NCBI GenBank assembly: GCA_003216955.1
Contig: QCHZ01000009.1
Location: forward strand, 1-57,125
Direction of reading: 5' to 3'
Source of the DNA: Prochlorococcus sp. AG-402-I21
GTDB lineage: Bacteria; Cyanobacteriota; Cyanobacteriia; PCC-6307; Cyanobiaceae
Length of the DNA stretch: 57,125 bases
The translations under genes were made by a program, and so were the position numbers. This document shows positions 1 to 10,007 of the stretch, piece after piece. Each line of letters starts with the position of its first letter. Within the stretch, counting starts at the first letter, position 1. The notes below the pieces were generated by a model. The model searched no databases and had not been told where the DNA came from. It was given only the letters and a program-made list of their open reading frames with translations.

Positions 1-20
1 TTTTGTAGATAGGTTTATTT

Positions 21-1112
21 ATGGGAAGTAGTTTCGGAAAACTTTTTAGTATCAGCACCTTTGGGGAATCACATGGTGGTGGGGTTGGTGTAATTATTGA
101 TGGCTGTCCACCAAGGTTGGAGCTAGATATTTTTAAAATACAAAATGAGCTCAATCGACGAAGGCCAGGACAAAGCAAAATCACTACACCAAGAAACGAA
201 AGTGATGAAGTAGAAATTCTTAGTGGCCTTTTAGGAAACAAAACCTTAGGAACACCAATTGCAATGGTGGTAAGAAATAAAGATCATAGACCTAAAGATT
301 ATTCGGAAATTAAAAAAACTTTTAGACCATCGCACGCTGATGCGACGTATCAGAAAAAATATGGAATTCAGGCTTCAAGTGGCGGAGGGAGAGCATCAGC
401 ACGAGAGACGATAGGTAGAGTCGCCGCTGGTTCTGTAGCAAAGCAACTTCTCACTCAGTCCTCTAATACGGAAATACTCGCTTGGGTAAAGAGAATTCAT
501 GATATCGAAGCTGAGATTCATCCTAGTCAAGTGACTTTTGATGAGATTGAGAAAAATATTGTTCGTTGTCCAAATCAATCTGCTGCAGATTTAATGATTC
601 AGAGAGTCGAGTCTGTTGGGAAAGAAGGTGACTCCTGTGGTGGAGTAATAGAATGTGTTGTTCGAAATCCGCCAGTAGGTCTTGGCATGCCTGTTTTTGA
701 TAAGTTAGAAGCAGATTTAGCAAAGGCATTAATGTCTTTGCCTGCGACTAAAGGCTTTGAGGTGGGATCTGGTTTCGGAGGCACATATTTGAAAGGCAGC
801 GAACATAATGATCCTTTTTTGCCATCGGATTCTGATCAATTGAAAACTGCTACTAACAATTCAGGGGGCATTCAAGGAGGCATCAGTAATGGTGAAGATA
901 TAATTCTGAGAGTTGGATTTAAACCAACAGCAACTATTAGGAAAAGTCAAAAGACAATTGACGAAGATGGTAATGCTATAACTCTCAAGGCAACAGGAAG
1001 ACATGATCCTTGTGTGTTACCAAGAGCAGTCCCTATGGTTGAAGCAATGGTTGCGCTAGTTTTAGCTGATCATTTACTTAGGCAACAAGGCCAATGTAAT
1101 GACTATTGTTGA
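21..1112 (+). CDS. aroC: Chorismate synthase
   Basis: It converts 5-enolpyruvylshikimate-3-phosphate to chorismate, the last step of the shikimate pathway, using reduced FMN in the cytosol. The 363-residue length is normal for the family. Visible motifs are GESHG (residues 15-19), RPGQ (48-51), RPSHAD (102-107) and the FMN/substrate-binding [12 protein letters not shown] (119-130), followed by the conserved GRVAAG. The ATG start places the family-typical [15 protein letters not shown] block directly at the N-terminus. It is a single gene, convergent with the aldolase gene downstream, with no clear terminator in the 39-base gap. Nothing in the reading frame looks damaged. Confidence 0.98.
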   Translation: MGSSFGKLFSISTFGESHGGGVGVIIDGCPPRLELDIFKIQNELNRRRPGQSKITTPRNESDEVEILSGLLGNKTLGTPIAMVVRNKDHRPKDYSEIKKTFRPSHADATYQKKYGIQASSGGGRASARETIGRVAAGSVAKQLLTQSSNTEILAWVKRIHDIEAEIHPSQVTFDEIEKNIVRCPNQSAADLMIQRVESVGKEGDSCGGVIECVVRNPPVGLGMPVFDKLEADLAKALMSLPATKGFEVGSGFGGTYLKGSEHNDPFLPSDSDQLKTATNNSGGIQGGISNGEDIILRVGFKPTATIRKSQKTIDEDGNAITLKATGRHDPCVLPRAVPMVEAMVALVLADHLLRQQGQCNDYC

Positions 1113-1151
1113 GATAATTAATTATTTAAGCTGATGATTTTGGTAACGAAT

Positions 1152-1814
1152 TTAAACATTGGGTTTTGAATTCGGTTCACAATAATCTTTTAGCCATATT
1201 CCTAGATCTTTATCAATTGTTTGATTCCTTAATTCTCTTCCGATGACCAATGCATCGTATCCACTTTTGAGGAATGTTTCTAAATTCTTACTTTTAATTC
1301 CACCTGCACCAATGAAAAAAATATCTTTTTGTTTAAAGTCTTTTAATTCGTTTATAAAGTTAGTTCCTAATTTTGATGCAGGGTAGATTTTTATAATTTT
1401 ATATCCTAGACTAATTGCTTGTTTGAAATTTTCAATATTAGATATACCTGGAATTACTAATTGATTATATTTTATGGCTTTGAGATGAATGTCTTTATTA
1501 AAGAATGGACTCATTGAATAATTTAAATCTAAAGAGAGAATTGAGTCTAAAGATTGTTTTGTTGAAATTGATGCAGCACCAATATTAATTGACTTGAATT
1601 CCTTTTTTATCTCTAATATTAAATTTACCCACTCAGGATTTGAATCCCAACCTATTTCAATATTCTTTATACCGTTATGAGATAGTTCTTCAATTTTAAA
1701 AAGTAAATTTTCTCTTTTCTGTGAGATATTAAAAAATTGATCTTCGAGTCTAATTACAACTATAAGGGGCTGTATTTTAAGAGAGTTTATTAAATTATTC
1801 TGCTTAATTTCCAA
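1152..1814 (-). CDS. eda: KDPG aldolase-like protein (Entner-Doudoroff type)
   Basis: This is a 220-residue class I aldolase of the KDPG/KHG family, predicted to split 2-keto-3-deoxy-6-phosphogluconate into pyruvate and glyceraldehyde-3-phosphate. The candidate general acid/base Glu lies at residue 53 (NIEI) and the Schiff-base Lys at 142 (IKIYPAS), aligning with KFFPAE of the E. coli enzyme. PGIS (122-125) and GAGGI (169-173) match the other barrel loops. It departs from the enterobacterial enzyme at several substrate-contact positions: LRT becomes GWDS, GAGT becomes GAAS, and PTGGI becomes GAGGI. It follows ftsH on the same strand after 16 bases and may be co-transcribed with it. The fold is secure; the substrate is inferred. 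Confidence 0.8.
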   Translation of the reverse strand: MEIKQNNLINSLKIQPLIVVIRLEDQFFNISQKRENLLFKIEELSHNGIKNIEIGWDSNPEWVNLILEIKKEFKSINIGAASISTKQSLDSILSLDLNYSMSPFFNKDIHLKAIKYNQLVIPGISNIENFKQAISLGYKIIKIYPASKLGTNFINELKDFKQKDIFFIGAGGIKSKNLETFLKSGYDALVIGRELRNQTIDKDLGIWLKDYCEPNSKPNV

Positions 1815-1830
1815 AAATTATATTTTTAAT

Positions 1831-3678
1831 TTACGCATACTCAGCAACTTTAACTTCATGGCGAATCAATAACTCTTGAAATTCTAGCGAATCAACGGTC
1901 TCGGTTTCCATAAGCATTTCTGTTAATTCTTCAAGTACTTGACGGTTTTCATTTAAGGCTTTTTTAGCTCTTTCATATGCAATTTCAACAAGAATCGAAA
2001 CTTCAGAATCAATCGTTGCAGCTGTATCTTCAGAAAAATCTCTTTCTGCAGAGATGTCTCTACCAAGAAACATTCCACCTTGTGATCGTCCTAGAGCTAC
2101 AGGTCCTAACTTATCACTCATGCCGAATTTAGTAATCATTTGTCTGGCAACTGAAGCTACTTGCTTTAGATCATTGGATGCTCCAGTTGTTACTTCATCT
2201 TCTCCATAAATAATTTCCTCTGCAACTCTTCCCCCAAGAGCCACAGCCATTTGATTTTGTAGGTAAGACCTAGAATAAAGACCAGATTCCATTCTTTCTT
2301 CACTGGGCGTGAAAAAAGTTAACCCTCCAGCCTGGCCTCTTGGAATAATTGAGATCTTTTGTACTGGGTCATAATCTGGCATTACAGCGCCAACAACAGC
2401 ATGGCCAGCTTCATGATAAGCGACTAGTCTTTTACGCTTTTCACTAATGACTGTATCTTTCTTTTCAGGACCAACCATGATTCTTTCAATTGCAGAACCT
2501 ATCTCTTCATTACTGACCTCTGTTAATTCTCTTCTAGCAGCTAAAATCGCAGCTTCATTCAACAGATTGGCTAAATCTGCCCCAGTAAAACCAGGAGTTC
2601 TTCTAGCTACTTGATCAAGGTCAACTCCCTTTGAAAGAGTTTTACTTCTTGCATGAACTTTAAGTATTTGTAATCTCCCTGAGTAATCAGGTCTATCTAC
2701 GGTTACTTGCCTGTCAAATCTTCCTGGTCTCATTAGTGCTGAGTCAAGCACGTCAGGTCTATTTGTTGCAGCCACAATAATGATTCCTGAATTTCCTTCA
2801 AACCCATCCATCTCCGTTAACAATTGGTTGAGAGTTTGTTCTCTTTCATCATTGCCACCTCCCAGGCCAGCTCCACGCTGACGACCTACAGCATCTATTT
2901 CATCAATGAAAACTATACAGGGAGCATTCTTTTTTGCTTGTTCAAAAAGATCTCTAACTCTGCTAGCACCAACTCCTACAAACATTTCTACAAATTCAGA
3001 ACCAGATATAGAAAAGAATGGAACTGAAGCTTCACCTGCTACGGCCTTCGCAAGTAAAGTTTTACCTGTACCAGGAGGACCAACTAATAAAACACCTTTA
3101 GGAATTTTTGCACCGACTGCTGTAAAGCGATCAGGATTTTTTAGAAAATCAACTACCTCAGTAAGTTCAAGTTTTGCCCCTTCAATACCTGCAACGTCTC
3201 CAAAAGTAACCTTTGTTTCAGGCTCCATTTGAAGTCTGGCTTTACTCTTTCCAAAACTCATTGCTGGATTTCCACCACCACCAGTGCCAGCTCTTCTGAA
3301 TAGAAAAAATAGACCTCCCAATAAAAGTATTGGGAAAATCAGGCTGCTGGCAGCTTGTTGAAGGGGGTTTGCTTGAGTAGTTGGTTGTACAGCAATATCA
3401 ACGTCATTATCAGTTAATAGTTGAAGTAATTCTTGATCAGGTGCCAAATTCACTAAAGCTCTGTTTCCATCACTTTCAACGATTTGAGCTGTACCCTTGT
3501 CTGGAGATATAAGTACTCTGCTGACTTGTCTCTCTTGAACAGCTTCTATGAAGTCGCTATATCTAAGTGTCCTAGATGCTCTTGTAGGACTTGGCTTATC
3601 GAAAAAAGCACTTCCAACAAAAATCACAACTACGACAATTAGGACATAAAGACCAATGTTTCTCCAGCGTTTGTTCAA
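1831..3678 (-). CDS. ftsH: ATP-dependent zinc metalloprotease FtsH (thylakoid type)
   Basis: A membrane-bound AAA+ protease of 615 residues. It has an N-terminal membrane segment (about 8-25), a lumenal/periplasmic domain, a second membrane segment (about 112-128), Walker A GPPGTGKT (200-207), Walker B VFIDE (256-260), a second region of homology ending near RPGRFDR (317-323), and the zinc site HEAGH (422-426). In cyanobacteria such proteases form hetero-oligomers that remove photodamaged D1 and other membrane proteins. From memory the N-terminus most resembles the Synechocystis FtsH3 (slr1604) type, which is a moderate-confidence assignment. It lies between sat upstream and the aldolase downstream, all on the minus strand. 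Confidence 0.97.
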   Translation of the reverse strand: MNKRWRNIGLYVLIVVVVIFVGSAFFDKPSPTRASRTLRYSDFIEAVQERQVSRVLISPDKGTAQIVESDGNRALVNLAPDQELLQLLTDNDVDIAVQPTTQANPLQQAASSLIFPILLLGGLFFLFRRAGTGGGGNPAMSFGKSKARLQMEPETKVTFGDVAGIEGAKLELTEVVDFLKNPDRFTAVGAKIPKGVLLVGPPGTGKTLLAKAVAGEASVPFFSISGSEFVEMFVGVGASRVRDLFEQAKKNAPCIVFIDEIDAVGRQRGAGLGGGNDEREQTLNQLLTEMDGFEGNSGIIIVAATNRPDVLDSALMRPGRFDRQVTVDRPDYSGRLQILKVHARSKTLSKGVDLDQVARRTPGFTGADLANLLNEAAILAARRELTEVSNEEIGSAIERIMVGPEKKDTVISEKRKRLVAYHEAGHAVVGAVMPDYDPVQKISIIPRGQAGGLTFFTPSEERMESGLYSRSYLQNQMAVALGGRVAEEIIYGEDEVTTGASNDLKQVASVARQMITKFGMSDKLGPVALGRSQGGMFLGRDISAERDFSEDTAATIDSEVSILVEIAYERAKKALNENRQVLEELTEMLMETETVDSLEFQELLIRHEVKVAEYA

Positions 3679-3721
3679 TGTTCTTCCATATCTTTCAAGA
3701 GTTTAATAGGATTAGGTCCAA

Positions 3722-4894
3722 CTATGCGGCTCTTAATACATCAACGACGCTTTTAAATGCAAACCATTCAGGAATTTCTTCTCCACTTCTGAGCATTTTC
3801 CTAAATTGTGTGCCACTCAATTTTTTGATGTGTAAGCCTTTTTCTTTTGCATAATCAGCAGTTACGTAACCTTCCTCTTCTGTAAATACAAGATTTAAAG
3901 ATGGAACTGTTTGCATTTCTAATTCTTCGCAGCACTCGTTTGCAAAATTTTGAGCATCATATGGACCATAAAAATCTTCTCCACTTAGAGATGACTTACA
4001 GCCAGCCATATCTCTTCCAATAATAAAATGAGTGCATCCATAATTCCTTCTGATAATCATGTGCTGCAGAGCTTCTCTTGGCCCAGCCATATGCATAGAA
4101 TACGGAAGATAAGACCATTTGATTTTTGGATTATTTACTTCAGAGGCAAGTTTTTCATAGGTTTGAAATCTTACTGATCCAGGGATGTCATCATCTTGAG
4201 TTGGTCCACAAGTTGGGTGAACAAGAACAACACCATTTTGACTGACATTCTTGGCTTCTAATGCTCTTGTGAAAAGTTCATAATGGGCTCTATGAATTGG
4301 ATTTCTGCACTGGAATGCAACTACATCTTCTCCAGGAGGAAGATTCTCTCTTACCTGAGAAGGAGTTTGGCAATTAAAAACTCTTTTCGGTAATTCTAAT
4401 CCTTTTATTGAGCCACCTAAATAATATTTTTTCCTCTCCATAGAGATCATCCTTACTGCAGGATGCTCCAAAGAAGTCGTTCCATAGCAAAATTTGGCCT
4501 CATTAACCTTGTCAGGTGTCCATTTTTCTTGTACTTCTAAAATTGCTAGTTCTTGATCTTTATAATTAAGTAAAACTGAATCTCCTGGATTTATATCTTC
4601 CCTGTCGGTATCCATCACAATTGGTAAACCAAAAAGTAATCCTGATTCGAGTCGATTTTGTTTAACTACTGAGTTGTAATTTTTCTCACTCATGAACCCA
4701 TTCAAAGGGGAAAAAGCACCTATTAAAAGAAGTTCAATGTCACAAGCATTTCGATCTGAACAATTTAAAGTTTTAAAAGAATTTTTTTTTAACTCTTTTG
4801 CTTCTTGACCAGATGTCATTAGCTCTATAAGTTCTCCACCATAAGGTTTAATCAACCCTTCGCGATTTTTATTAGAACTTTGCTTGCTAGTCAT
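3722..4894 (-). CDS. sat: Sulfate adenylyltransferase (ATP sulfurylase)
   Basis: It activates sulfate with ATP to give adenosine 5'-phosphosulfate, the first step of assimilatory sulfate reduction. The protein is 390 residues and is the single-polypeptide Sat/Met3 type, not CysDN. Diagnostic motifs are QCRNPIHRAH (195-204), which binds the ATP phosphates, GPREALQHMIIRRN (271-284) and GRDMAG (293-298). No C-terminal APS-kinase domain is present. ftsH begins 43 bases downstream on the same strand. A terminator at about 4971-5003 separates it from psbO upstream. Confidence 0.97.
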   Translation of the reverse strand: MTSKQSSNKNREGLIKPYGGELIELMTSGQEAKELKKNSFKTLNCSDRNACDIELLLIGAFSPLNGFMSEKNYNSVVKQNRLESGLLFGLPIVMDTDREDINPGDSVLLNYKDQELAILEVQEKWTPDKVNEAKFCYGTTSLEHPAVRMISMERKKYYLGGSIKGLELPKRVFNCQTPSQVRENLPPGEDVVAFQCRNPIHRAHYELFTRALEAKNVSQNGVVLVHPTCGPTQDDDIPGSVRFQTYEKLASEVNNPKIKWSYLPYSMHMAGPREALQHMIIRRNYGCTHFIIGRDMAGCKSSLSGEDFYGPYDAQNFANECCEELEMQTVPSLNLVFTEEEGYVTADYAKEKGLHIKKLSGTQFRKMLRSGEEIPEWFAFKSVVDVLRAA

Positions 4895-4970
4895 TTTCCC
4901 TTGAAGTAACTGGCAAATTCTCCCAGATTAAGGGCCCATATTTGAAAAATTGTTTTTATTAAATTCACCC

Positions 4971-5003
4971 AAAAAAAAAAGAGGGTTTTACCCCCCCTTT
5001 TTT
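4971..5003 (-). terminator. Rho-independent terminator of psbO
   Basis: Read on the minus strand just after the psbO stop, an A-run and G-run arm folds through a UAAAA loop onto CCCUC followed by a long U tract. The G/C core allows five pairs including one G-U, extended by A-U pairs. Position, stem and U tract fit an intrinsic terminator that isolates highly expressed psbO from sat. The corresponding plus-strand run of ten A residues at 4971-4980 is the template of the U tract. Confidence 0.75.
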
Positions 5004-5025
5004 AATTGATTGAGATGATTATTTT

Positions 5026-5829
5026 TTAGGCTTTGCGACCATAAAAGATACCCTTAATTTTGATATCAACAGGATCTTTTGATCCAAGGTCATTGTCTGA
5101 AGGTTGTATGGCAACAAATTGTCCACCAAATTCCTCAGTGTCTGCATCAACACTATCGACAGTAAGTGTTATTTCACCTTTACCGCCTAGATCATCTTTA
5201 ACATTTTCTCTAGCAAGATCCTCATCATCACCGCCACGAGCAATGAGAGCTTGAGCATACTCAACACCAGTTGATTTAGCGCGACTCTTTGGGTCAAGAA
5301 AGTCTGCAGATCTATAGCTTGGAGTTGTTGTTGGACCTGAAAATTCAGCTCCTGGTTCAATTGATTTTCCTTTTTTGGATTCAGCAACCATCTCTTTAAC
5401 AGAGAAAGCAAAAGGAAATTCCTCTCCATTTGGAGCTAGAACCGTAATTAGAGAGAAGTCAATACCACCTTTTTCAGTGAATTTCCCTCCGGACAGATCT
5501 CCATAAACTTCATCAAGGCTTGTATTGAAGCGAGGACTGATGATTTTTGCTATTGCAAAATCAGTTTTATTTCGCTTGTTACCTGGAAGTTTTACTGAAA
5601 CTTCTGTTGGCTGAAGGCATAAGCTTTTAAATTGGCCATCGGCATTAATAGAACCCGATGAACCAGTTGGTAAAACAGTGCAAGCATCAGCTTGGCCAGT
5701 ATTAACAACATTGCCAAAACGAGCATTACCTTGCTCGCGACCTTTTAAAGCTGCAGATGCGCTTGATGGGAGAGTTGTAAAGGTGAGACAAAAAGCCAGC
5801 ATCAAAGCCAGCAGAGGACGAAATCGCAT
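5026..5829 (-). CDS. psbO: Photosystem II manganese-stabilising protein PsbO
   Basis: An extrinsic lumenal subunit of photosystem II that shields and stabilises the oxygen-evolving Mn4CaO5 cluster. The precursor is 267 residues. Residues 1-26 form a Sec-type signal peptide (basic start, hydrophobic core, SSASA before the likely cut), so the mature chain begins near ALKG. The two cysteines of the PsbO disulfide are at 50 and 71. The GGKGEITLTVDSVD segment and the acidic C-terminal part with IKGIFYGRKA are typical. It is monocistronic, with its own terminator downstream and a promoter and 5'-leader hairpin upstream. Confidence 0.97.
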   Translation of the reverse strand: MRFRPLLALMLAFCLTFTTLPSSASAALKGREQGNARFGNVVNTGQADACTVLPTGSSGSINADGQFKSLCLQPTEVSVKLPGNKRNKTDFAIAKIISPRFNTSLDEVYGDLSGGKFTEKGGIDFSLITVLAPNGEEFPFAFSVKEMVAESKKGKSIEPGAEFSGPTTTPSYRSADFLDPKSRAKSTGVEYAQALIARGGDDEDLARENVKDDLGGKGEITLTVDSVDADTEEFGGQFVAIQPSDNDLGSKDPVDIKIKGIFYGRKA

Positions 5830-5846
5830 GAGAGGGCTAGATGACT

Positions 5847-5884
5847 GCGGTCGAAACCGCCCAATTAATTCAGTTGGGATATTA
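5847..5884 (-). promoter_or_regulatory. psbO promoter -10 element and 5'-leader hairpin
   Basis: On the minus strand a TAATAT box (5879-5884) lies about 50 bases upstream of the psbO ATG and could serve as a -10 element; no good -35 is evident. Between it and the start codon, GCGGT-TTCG-ACCGC (5847-5860) forms a perfect five-pair hairpin with a UUCG loop, placing a compact stem about 17 bases before the ATG. A stable leader hairpin could protect the mRNA or tune translation. This is inferred from sequence only. Confidence 0.4.
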
Positions 5885-6046
5885 CAGGTGTCAAATACTT
5901 CTTATCACAAGCATTTGAAAGCTCTATACAACCCGTAGCTTTTGCTTTGTTGAATTTCCTACTCCTATTTCATTCAAAACCCTTTTGCTGTAGCCTTTTT
6001 TGGCGATTAGACTCTATTTTTTGAAAAAAAACAAATTCGAAAAATA

Positions 6047-7315
6047 TCAACATATTTTCGATTTTAGATTTCGAATTTCATCTAAAAGTTGATGAGATAT
6101 TGAAAGTTTTGTTGTGAAAGAGAAGTTTTTGACCATTTTTCTGGGACCTAACAAAAAGCCACTGTTGAAGTTTTTATTAAATCCTTGACCAGCTCTGTCG
6201 ATGGGATTGGCCATGAGTAGATCACAACCTTTTAAAACCCGTTTATTTTCTCCCTTTTTAATAATTTCACTATCACTGCCTGTTTCAGCAGCAAAACCTA
6301 GGAAAATTTGATGATCTAATTTCTTTCTCGTTTGACTTTTAATTATATCTGAGGTCATTTCTAAATCATCAAAAATGGACTTTAAAAAAAATTCTTTAGA
6401 GATTTTTTGCTCACTTGGCTTATTTCTTTTGAAATCTGATACTGCTGCAGCCATCACAATTACTTGAGCAGATGGTTGTAAATCATCCATTTTTGAAGCC
6501 ATTTCAGATGAGCTTCTAACTGGATAAGTATTCAGTCCTTCAAGAAGATTTTCTTGAACGCTGAGTGGACCATGCACTAAATCGACTTCTGCACCTCTTA
6601 GCTTTGCAGCTTGAGCTATCAAAACTCCCATCCTCCCACTACTTCGATTGGTTAATTGTCTTGCCGCATCAAGATCTTCGACGGTTGGACCAGCTGAAAC
6701 GAGAAACCTTATGCCTTTTAGATCTTTGGTAAGAAATTTATCTCTTGCATTGAAAATAAATGCACTTTCAGAGGCCAATTCAATAATATCTAAATTGACC
6801 ATTTTCCCATCACCAACTCTGTCGCAAGCTAAAAGACCTTCACTAGGTTCGAGGCTAATAACTTGGTCAATAGTTTTTACGTAATTCCAATTCTTTTTTA
6901 CTGATTGGTTTTCCCACATTGAAGTGTTCATAGCAGCAGCAAGAACTATTTGAGATTGACTGGCTAAGAGAATGCTTGCTAAAAGTCCATCAGCATTTCC
7001 ATTAGTAAATTTTGATAAAGATGTGGCACTCAGAGGTGCCACAATAATTAGCTCTGCCCATTCAGCCAAAGCAATATGCAAAGGCTTGGCTTGAGAGTCA
7101 TCCCATTGATCTTTATCTTGATAACATTTATTTCTGCTTAAAGTAGATAAGGATAATGGGCTAACTAAATTAGCTGCGCTTTCAGTTATGACGCATTTGA
7201 CTTCTACCCCAGCTTTAATTAGGCGGCTAACCAAAATAGGAGCTTTAACAGCTGCAATACTACCTGTGACGGCAACTAATATCTTTTTACCAGATAAAGA
7301 AGTCAGATTATTCAT
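6047..7315 (-). CDS. coaBC: Bifunctional phosphopantothenoylcysteine decarboxylase / synthetase
   Basis: A two-domain enzyme (also called Dfp) that joins cysteine to 4'-phosphopantothenate and then decarboxylates the product, two central steps of coenzyme A synthesis. The N-terminal FMN-dependent CoaC domain shows the catalytic His at 80 (HIALAEWAE), AAAMNTSMW (126-134) and the Cys-containing ACDRVGDGKM (163-172). The C-terminal CoaB domain starts near residue 205 (FLVSAGPTVEDLD) and includes NRSSGRMG. Its 422 residues are normal for the fusion. It is divergent from the DUF565 gene across a 207-base AT-rich gap. Confidence 0.96.
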   Translation of the reverse strand: MNNLTSLSGKKILVAVTGSIAAVKAPILVSRLIKAGVEVKCVITESAANLVSPLSLSTLSRNKCYQDKDQWDDSQAKPLHIALAEWAELIIVAPLSATSLSKFTNGNADGLLASILLASQSQIVLAAAMNTSMWENQSVKKNWNYVKTIDQVISLEPSEGLLACDRVGDGKMVNLDIIELASESAFIFNARDKFLTKDLKGIRFLVSAGPTVEDLDAARQLTNRSSGRMGVLIAQAAKLRGAEVDLVHGPLSVQENLLEGLNTYPVRSSSEMASKMDDLQPSAQVIVMAAAVSDFKRNKPSEQKISKEFFLKSIFDDLEMTSDIIKSQTRKKLDHQIFLGFAAETGSDSEIIKKGENKRVLKGCDLLMANPIDRAGQGFNKNFNSGFLLGPRKMVKNFSFTTKLSISHQLLDEIRNLKSKIC

Positions 7316-7522
7316 GATACTTTGATTTTATATCAAATAGACCTTTAAAAGATATTTTTCCAATTTTAAATAATGTTGATATTTCATATTATATAAAATC
7401 TGATTTTTATATCTTGGATGAAAAGAGTTTATTTTTGCTTTATTAGATGTTTCATTTATTATATATATGTTAGGGATTTAACTAGTGAAAAAATTCTGAG
7501 CTAGTTTCTTATTTTTTCTTTT

Positions 7523-7864
7523 ATGGCTCCAAAAATGCAAAACACATTTTTATATAAGTCATCTTCAAAGCTTATTGACAGGTTAGCAAATTGGGCGCTA
7601 AATCCTTGGAGAAGGTATTCATTGTTAGCAATAATTTTTTTGATCGGTTTTTTGATAGGTAGTTCCTTAGGTATGATTAATGGTGTATTAGCTTTGATGG
7701 ATCCTGTTGGAGCATTTATTACATTAGTATTTTTGGAGATATTAATTAAAGCTAGATTTGTTTTTTTAAAGTCTAAAAAACCAATAATACTTATTAGGGC
7801 TTTTGATATGTTTAGGATTGGATTAGCGTATGGACTTTTTTCAGAAGGGTTGAAACTATTATAA
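7523..7864 (+). CDS. DUF565 (Ycf20-like) membrane protein
   Basis: A 113-residue protein that looks like the DUF565/Ycf20 family of cyanobacteria and chloroplasts. After a basic N-terminal stretch (LANWALNPWRRYS) there is one clear hydrophobic segment (about 34-52) and a second, less regular one (about 58-77), then a C-terminal FRIGLAYGLFSEGLKLL tail. Ycf20 homologues have been linked to non-photochemical quenching in algae and plants, but the role in Prochlorococcus is unknown. It converges on pyrB with only six bases between the two stop codons. Confidence 0.72.
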   Translation: MAPKMQNTFLYKSSSKLIDRLANWALNPWRRYSLLAIIFLIGFLIGSSLGMINGVLALMDPVGAFITLVFLEILIKARFVFLKSKKPIILIRAFDMFRIGLAYGLFSEGLKLL

Positions 7865-7883
7865 ATATAATTAATTATATTTA
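7862..7883. repeat. 22-bp perfect palindrome across two convergent stop codons
   Basis: The 22 bases from 7862 to 7883 equal their own reverse complement, all A/T. They include the stop codon of the DUF565 gene and the stop codon of pyrB. With no spacer it would form a weak A-U hairpin in either transcript. It may act as a minimal bidirectional 3'-end element, or it may simply reflect base composition. Confidence 0.5.
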
Positions 7884-8890
7884 CTTACCCCAAGTAAATA
7901 TAACAAAGCCATTCTTGTTGGAATACCATTTTCTACTTGTTTACTTATAAGATTGATTGAATTATCTTCCACTAATTGACTGCTTATTTCTATTCCTCTA
8001 TTTACTGGTCCTGGATGTAGAACAGGAACTTTCTTTTCACACCATTTTAAACTTTCATGTGTTATTCCATATTGTTCATAATAACTATCAAGATCTGTAA
8101 GCATATTTTGCTTCATTCTCTCTTTTTGTAATCGCAGTGTCATAACAGCATCACTATTTTTTAATGCATCTTTTAGTGATCTTTTTATTAAAACAGAACC
8201 TCTTTTATCAATGGGATCAATTCTTTGCCCTGGCGGAGGATTGAGAACAAAATCAATGAATTCTTCAGGAAGTAAACTTTGAGGCCCACATAGTGTTACC
8301 TCTGCTCCACATGCAGTTAGAGCCCAAAGGTTCGATCTAGCGACTCTAGAATGAAGAATATCTCCAACTATTGTAATCTTTTTATCTAAAAGACTATTAG
8401 TAGATGGTTCGCTTGGATTAAAGAACGTAGCAAGTGTAAATAAATCCAAAAGGCCTTGACTTGGATGACTGTGAAAGCCATCTCCTGCATTAAGAATAGA
8501 TGTATTGATGTTATTTTTGTCTACGTAGTGAGCTAACTCAGCGGGTACATTTGTTGACTCATGCCTAATTACTAAAATATCAGCCCCCATGGAGATGTAT
8601 GTGAGAATTGTGTCTAAAGGCGTCTCTCCTTTGCTTAGAGAACTTGCTGATACAGAAAAATTTTGAATATCAGCGGATAATCTTTTTGCAGCAAGTTCAA
8701 AGCTAGTTCTTGTTCTTGTACTTGGCTCGAAAAATAAGTTGGTGATTAATTTTCCTTGAAGTGCGGGAAGTTTTCTTGAACTTGATTTATGTACATCTTT
8801 AAATCTTTTTGTTAGTTCTATAACTGTGTTGTAATCATCTAGTGAAAACGTAGATAAATCAAGAATGTGATTATGTTTCCAATTATTCAT
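7871..8890 (-). CDS. pyrB: Aspartate carbamoyltransferase, catalytic chain
   Basis: It condenses carbamoyl phosphate with aspartate in de novo pyrimidine synthesis. The 339-residue chain shows the carbamoyl-phosphate signature [13 protein letters not shown] with STRTR at 57-61, the HPSQGLLDL segment, and the C-terminal [11 protein letters not shown] motif. No regulatory chain (pyrI) is adjacent, as expected in cyanobacteria. Its start overlaps the 3' end of the DNA glycosylase gene by four bases, so the two are very probably translated from one message. Confidence 0.97.
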   Translation of the reverse strand: MNNWKHNHILDLSTFSLDDYNTVIELTKRFKDVHKSSSRKLPALQGKLITNLFFEPSTRTRTSFELAAKRLSADIQNFSVSASSLSKGETPLDTILTYISMGADILVIRHESTNVPAELAHYVDKNNINTSILNAGDGFHSHPSQGLLDLFTLATFFNPSEPSTNSLLDKKITIVGDILHSRVARSNLWALTACGAEVTLCGPQSLLPEEFIDFVLNPPPGQRIDPIDKRGSVLIKRSLKDALKNSDAVMTLRLQKERMKQNMLTDLDSYYEQYGITHESLKWCEKKVPVLHPGPVNRGIEISSQLVEDNSINLISKQVENGIPTRMALLYLLGVSKYN

Positions 8891-9456
8891 AATCCCTTAA
8901 ACTTAGATGGTTCCCAACACTTGTTTTTTGGAGGAATCCGATCTCCTTTAATCCTTTTACTAACACTTCTACTATTTTTAAGATACCAACGCCAAGGTAT
9001 ATCTTTAGCTTGAGATATGCCAATTCTTTTGGTCTGAACAATAGTGTCCGTTTTTTTCAAATCTTTACCCTCTGTTAACCAAAAATTATTTGCAGGTGAT
9101 AATGATAAATTGTCAAAATTCCTATTTAATCCAAATCTTTTTGCCAATAACCCTGGTCCAGAGGCAATCCTCTCGTTTTCTCCTTTTATTGCTATCGATC
9201 GAAGAAGTACACCATTTGCCCAGTTTTTTCTTCCTGTCACAATATTCACGCAACTATTAATTCCGTATGAAAGGTATATATAAAAGTTTCCAGGTTCACC
9301 AAAAAGGGTTTCGTTTCTTTGGGTTCTCCCTGAGAAACCATGGCATGAGGCTTCTTCTTCAGAATAAGCCTCAGTTTCAACAATTACACCAGAAAGATAG
9401 CTGTTTTTTGATATGCGCTTAATTAAAAAACAGCCAATCAAGTTAGGTGCGACCAT
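8887..9456 (-). CDS. mpg: 3-methyladenine DNA glycosylase (AAG/MPG type)
   Basis: A monofunctional base-excision glycosylase for alkylated and deaminated purines. In 189 residues it has VETEAY (26-31), with the probable catalytic Glu at 29 and the DNA-intercalating Tyr at 31, then [14 protein letters not shown] (43-56) and [16 protein letters not shown], all hallmarks of the alkyladenine glycosylase fold. It lies upstream of pyrB on the same strand with a 4-base overlap. The ATG start puts the usual LIGCFLIKR segment near the N-terminus. Confidence 0.92.
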   Translation of the reverse strand: MVAPNLIGCFLIKRISKNSYLSGVIVETEAYSEEEASCHGFSGRTQRNETLFGEPGNFYIYLSYGINSCVNIVTGRKNWANGVLLRSIAIKGENERIASGPGLLAKRFGLNRNFDNLSLSPANNFWLTEGKDLKKTDTIVQTKRIGISQAKDIPWRWYLKNSRSVSKRIKGDRIPPKNKCWEPSKFKGL

Positions 9457-9710
9457 GTGAGATGGCCTTGAAAAGAATTCTTTGGTAAGAAGTGAGATTT
9501 GCTTACTATCTCTTTCTTATCCATATTACTAACTAAATAATTGCTTGCACTATTTTGCTTGTTAATCTAACAACACTAAAAATGTCGTAAAAGGCATTTA
9601 GATGGCAAAATGGTATAAGAACTTATTTACCTAAACAAGAGCGCTAAAGTTATTTCTAATAAGGCTTACCTCTCATTATCTAAAGATCTTGAACAATTTC
9701 TAACATAACC

Positions 9711-9998
9711 ATGACTAAAATTTCTTCATCTGATGTTCGTAAGGTTGCACAGTTAGCTCGTTTAGAACTTCCAGAAGATCAAATAGAAACGTATACCGAG
9801 CAACTCGAAGAAATACTTTCGTATGTTGATCAATTGCAAGAAATAAATACTGCAAATGTCCCTCCAACTACTAGAGCGGTAGAGGTAATTAATGCAATGA
9901 GGGAGGATTTAGTTGTAATTAATTGTTCAAGAGAAGATCTTCTTAATCAAGCACCTCATAGGGAAGGTGATTTTTTTAGAGTTCCCAAAATACTTTAA
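9711..9998 (+). CDS. gatC: Aspartyl/glutamyl-tRNA amidotransferase subunit C
   Basis: The small subunit of GatCAB, which converts misacylated Glu-tRNA(Gln) (and Asp-tRNA(Asn)) to the amide form. The 95 residues begin with the family pattern [20 protein letters not shown], continue with [16 protein letters not shown] and end with the conserved [13 protein letters not shown]. gatA and gatB are not adjacent, which is common in cyanobacteria. It converges on crtR nine bases downstream. Confidence 0.95.
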   Translation: MTKISSSDVRKVAQLARLELPEDQIETYTEQLEEILSYVDQLQEINTANVPPTTRAVEVINAMREDLVVINCSREDLLNQAPHREGDFFRVPKIL

Positions 9999-10007
9999 AT
10001 TAAGAAA

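Noticed and set aside
2906-3232. 108-codon plus-strand ORF inside ftsH
   Set aside because: It lies opposite strongly conserved ftsH codons and resembles no family; it is a shadow frame.
4971-4980. Run of ten A residues as a slippage site
   Set aside because: It lies outside coding sequence and is explained as the template of the psbO terminator U tract.
9618-9650. Ten-codon ORF (MAKWYKNLFT) in the gap before gatC
   Set aside because: It is too short to judge and no conservation evidence is available; the gap otherwise looks like promoter DNA.
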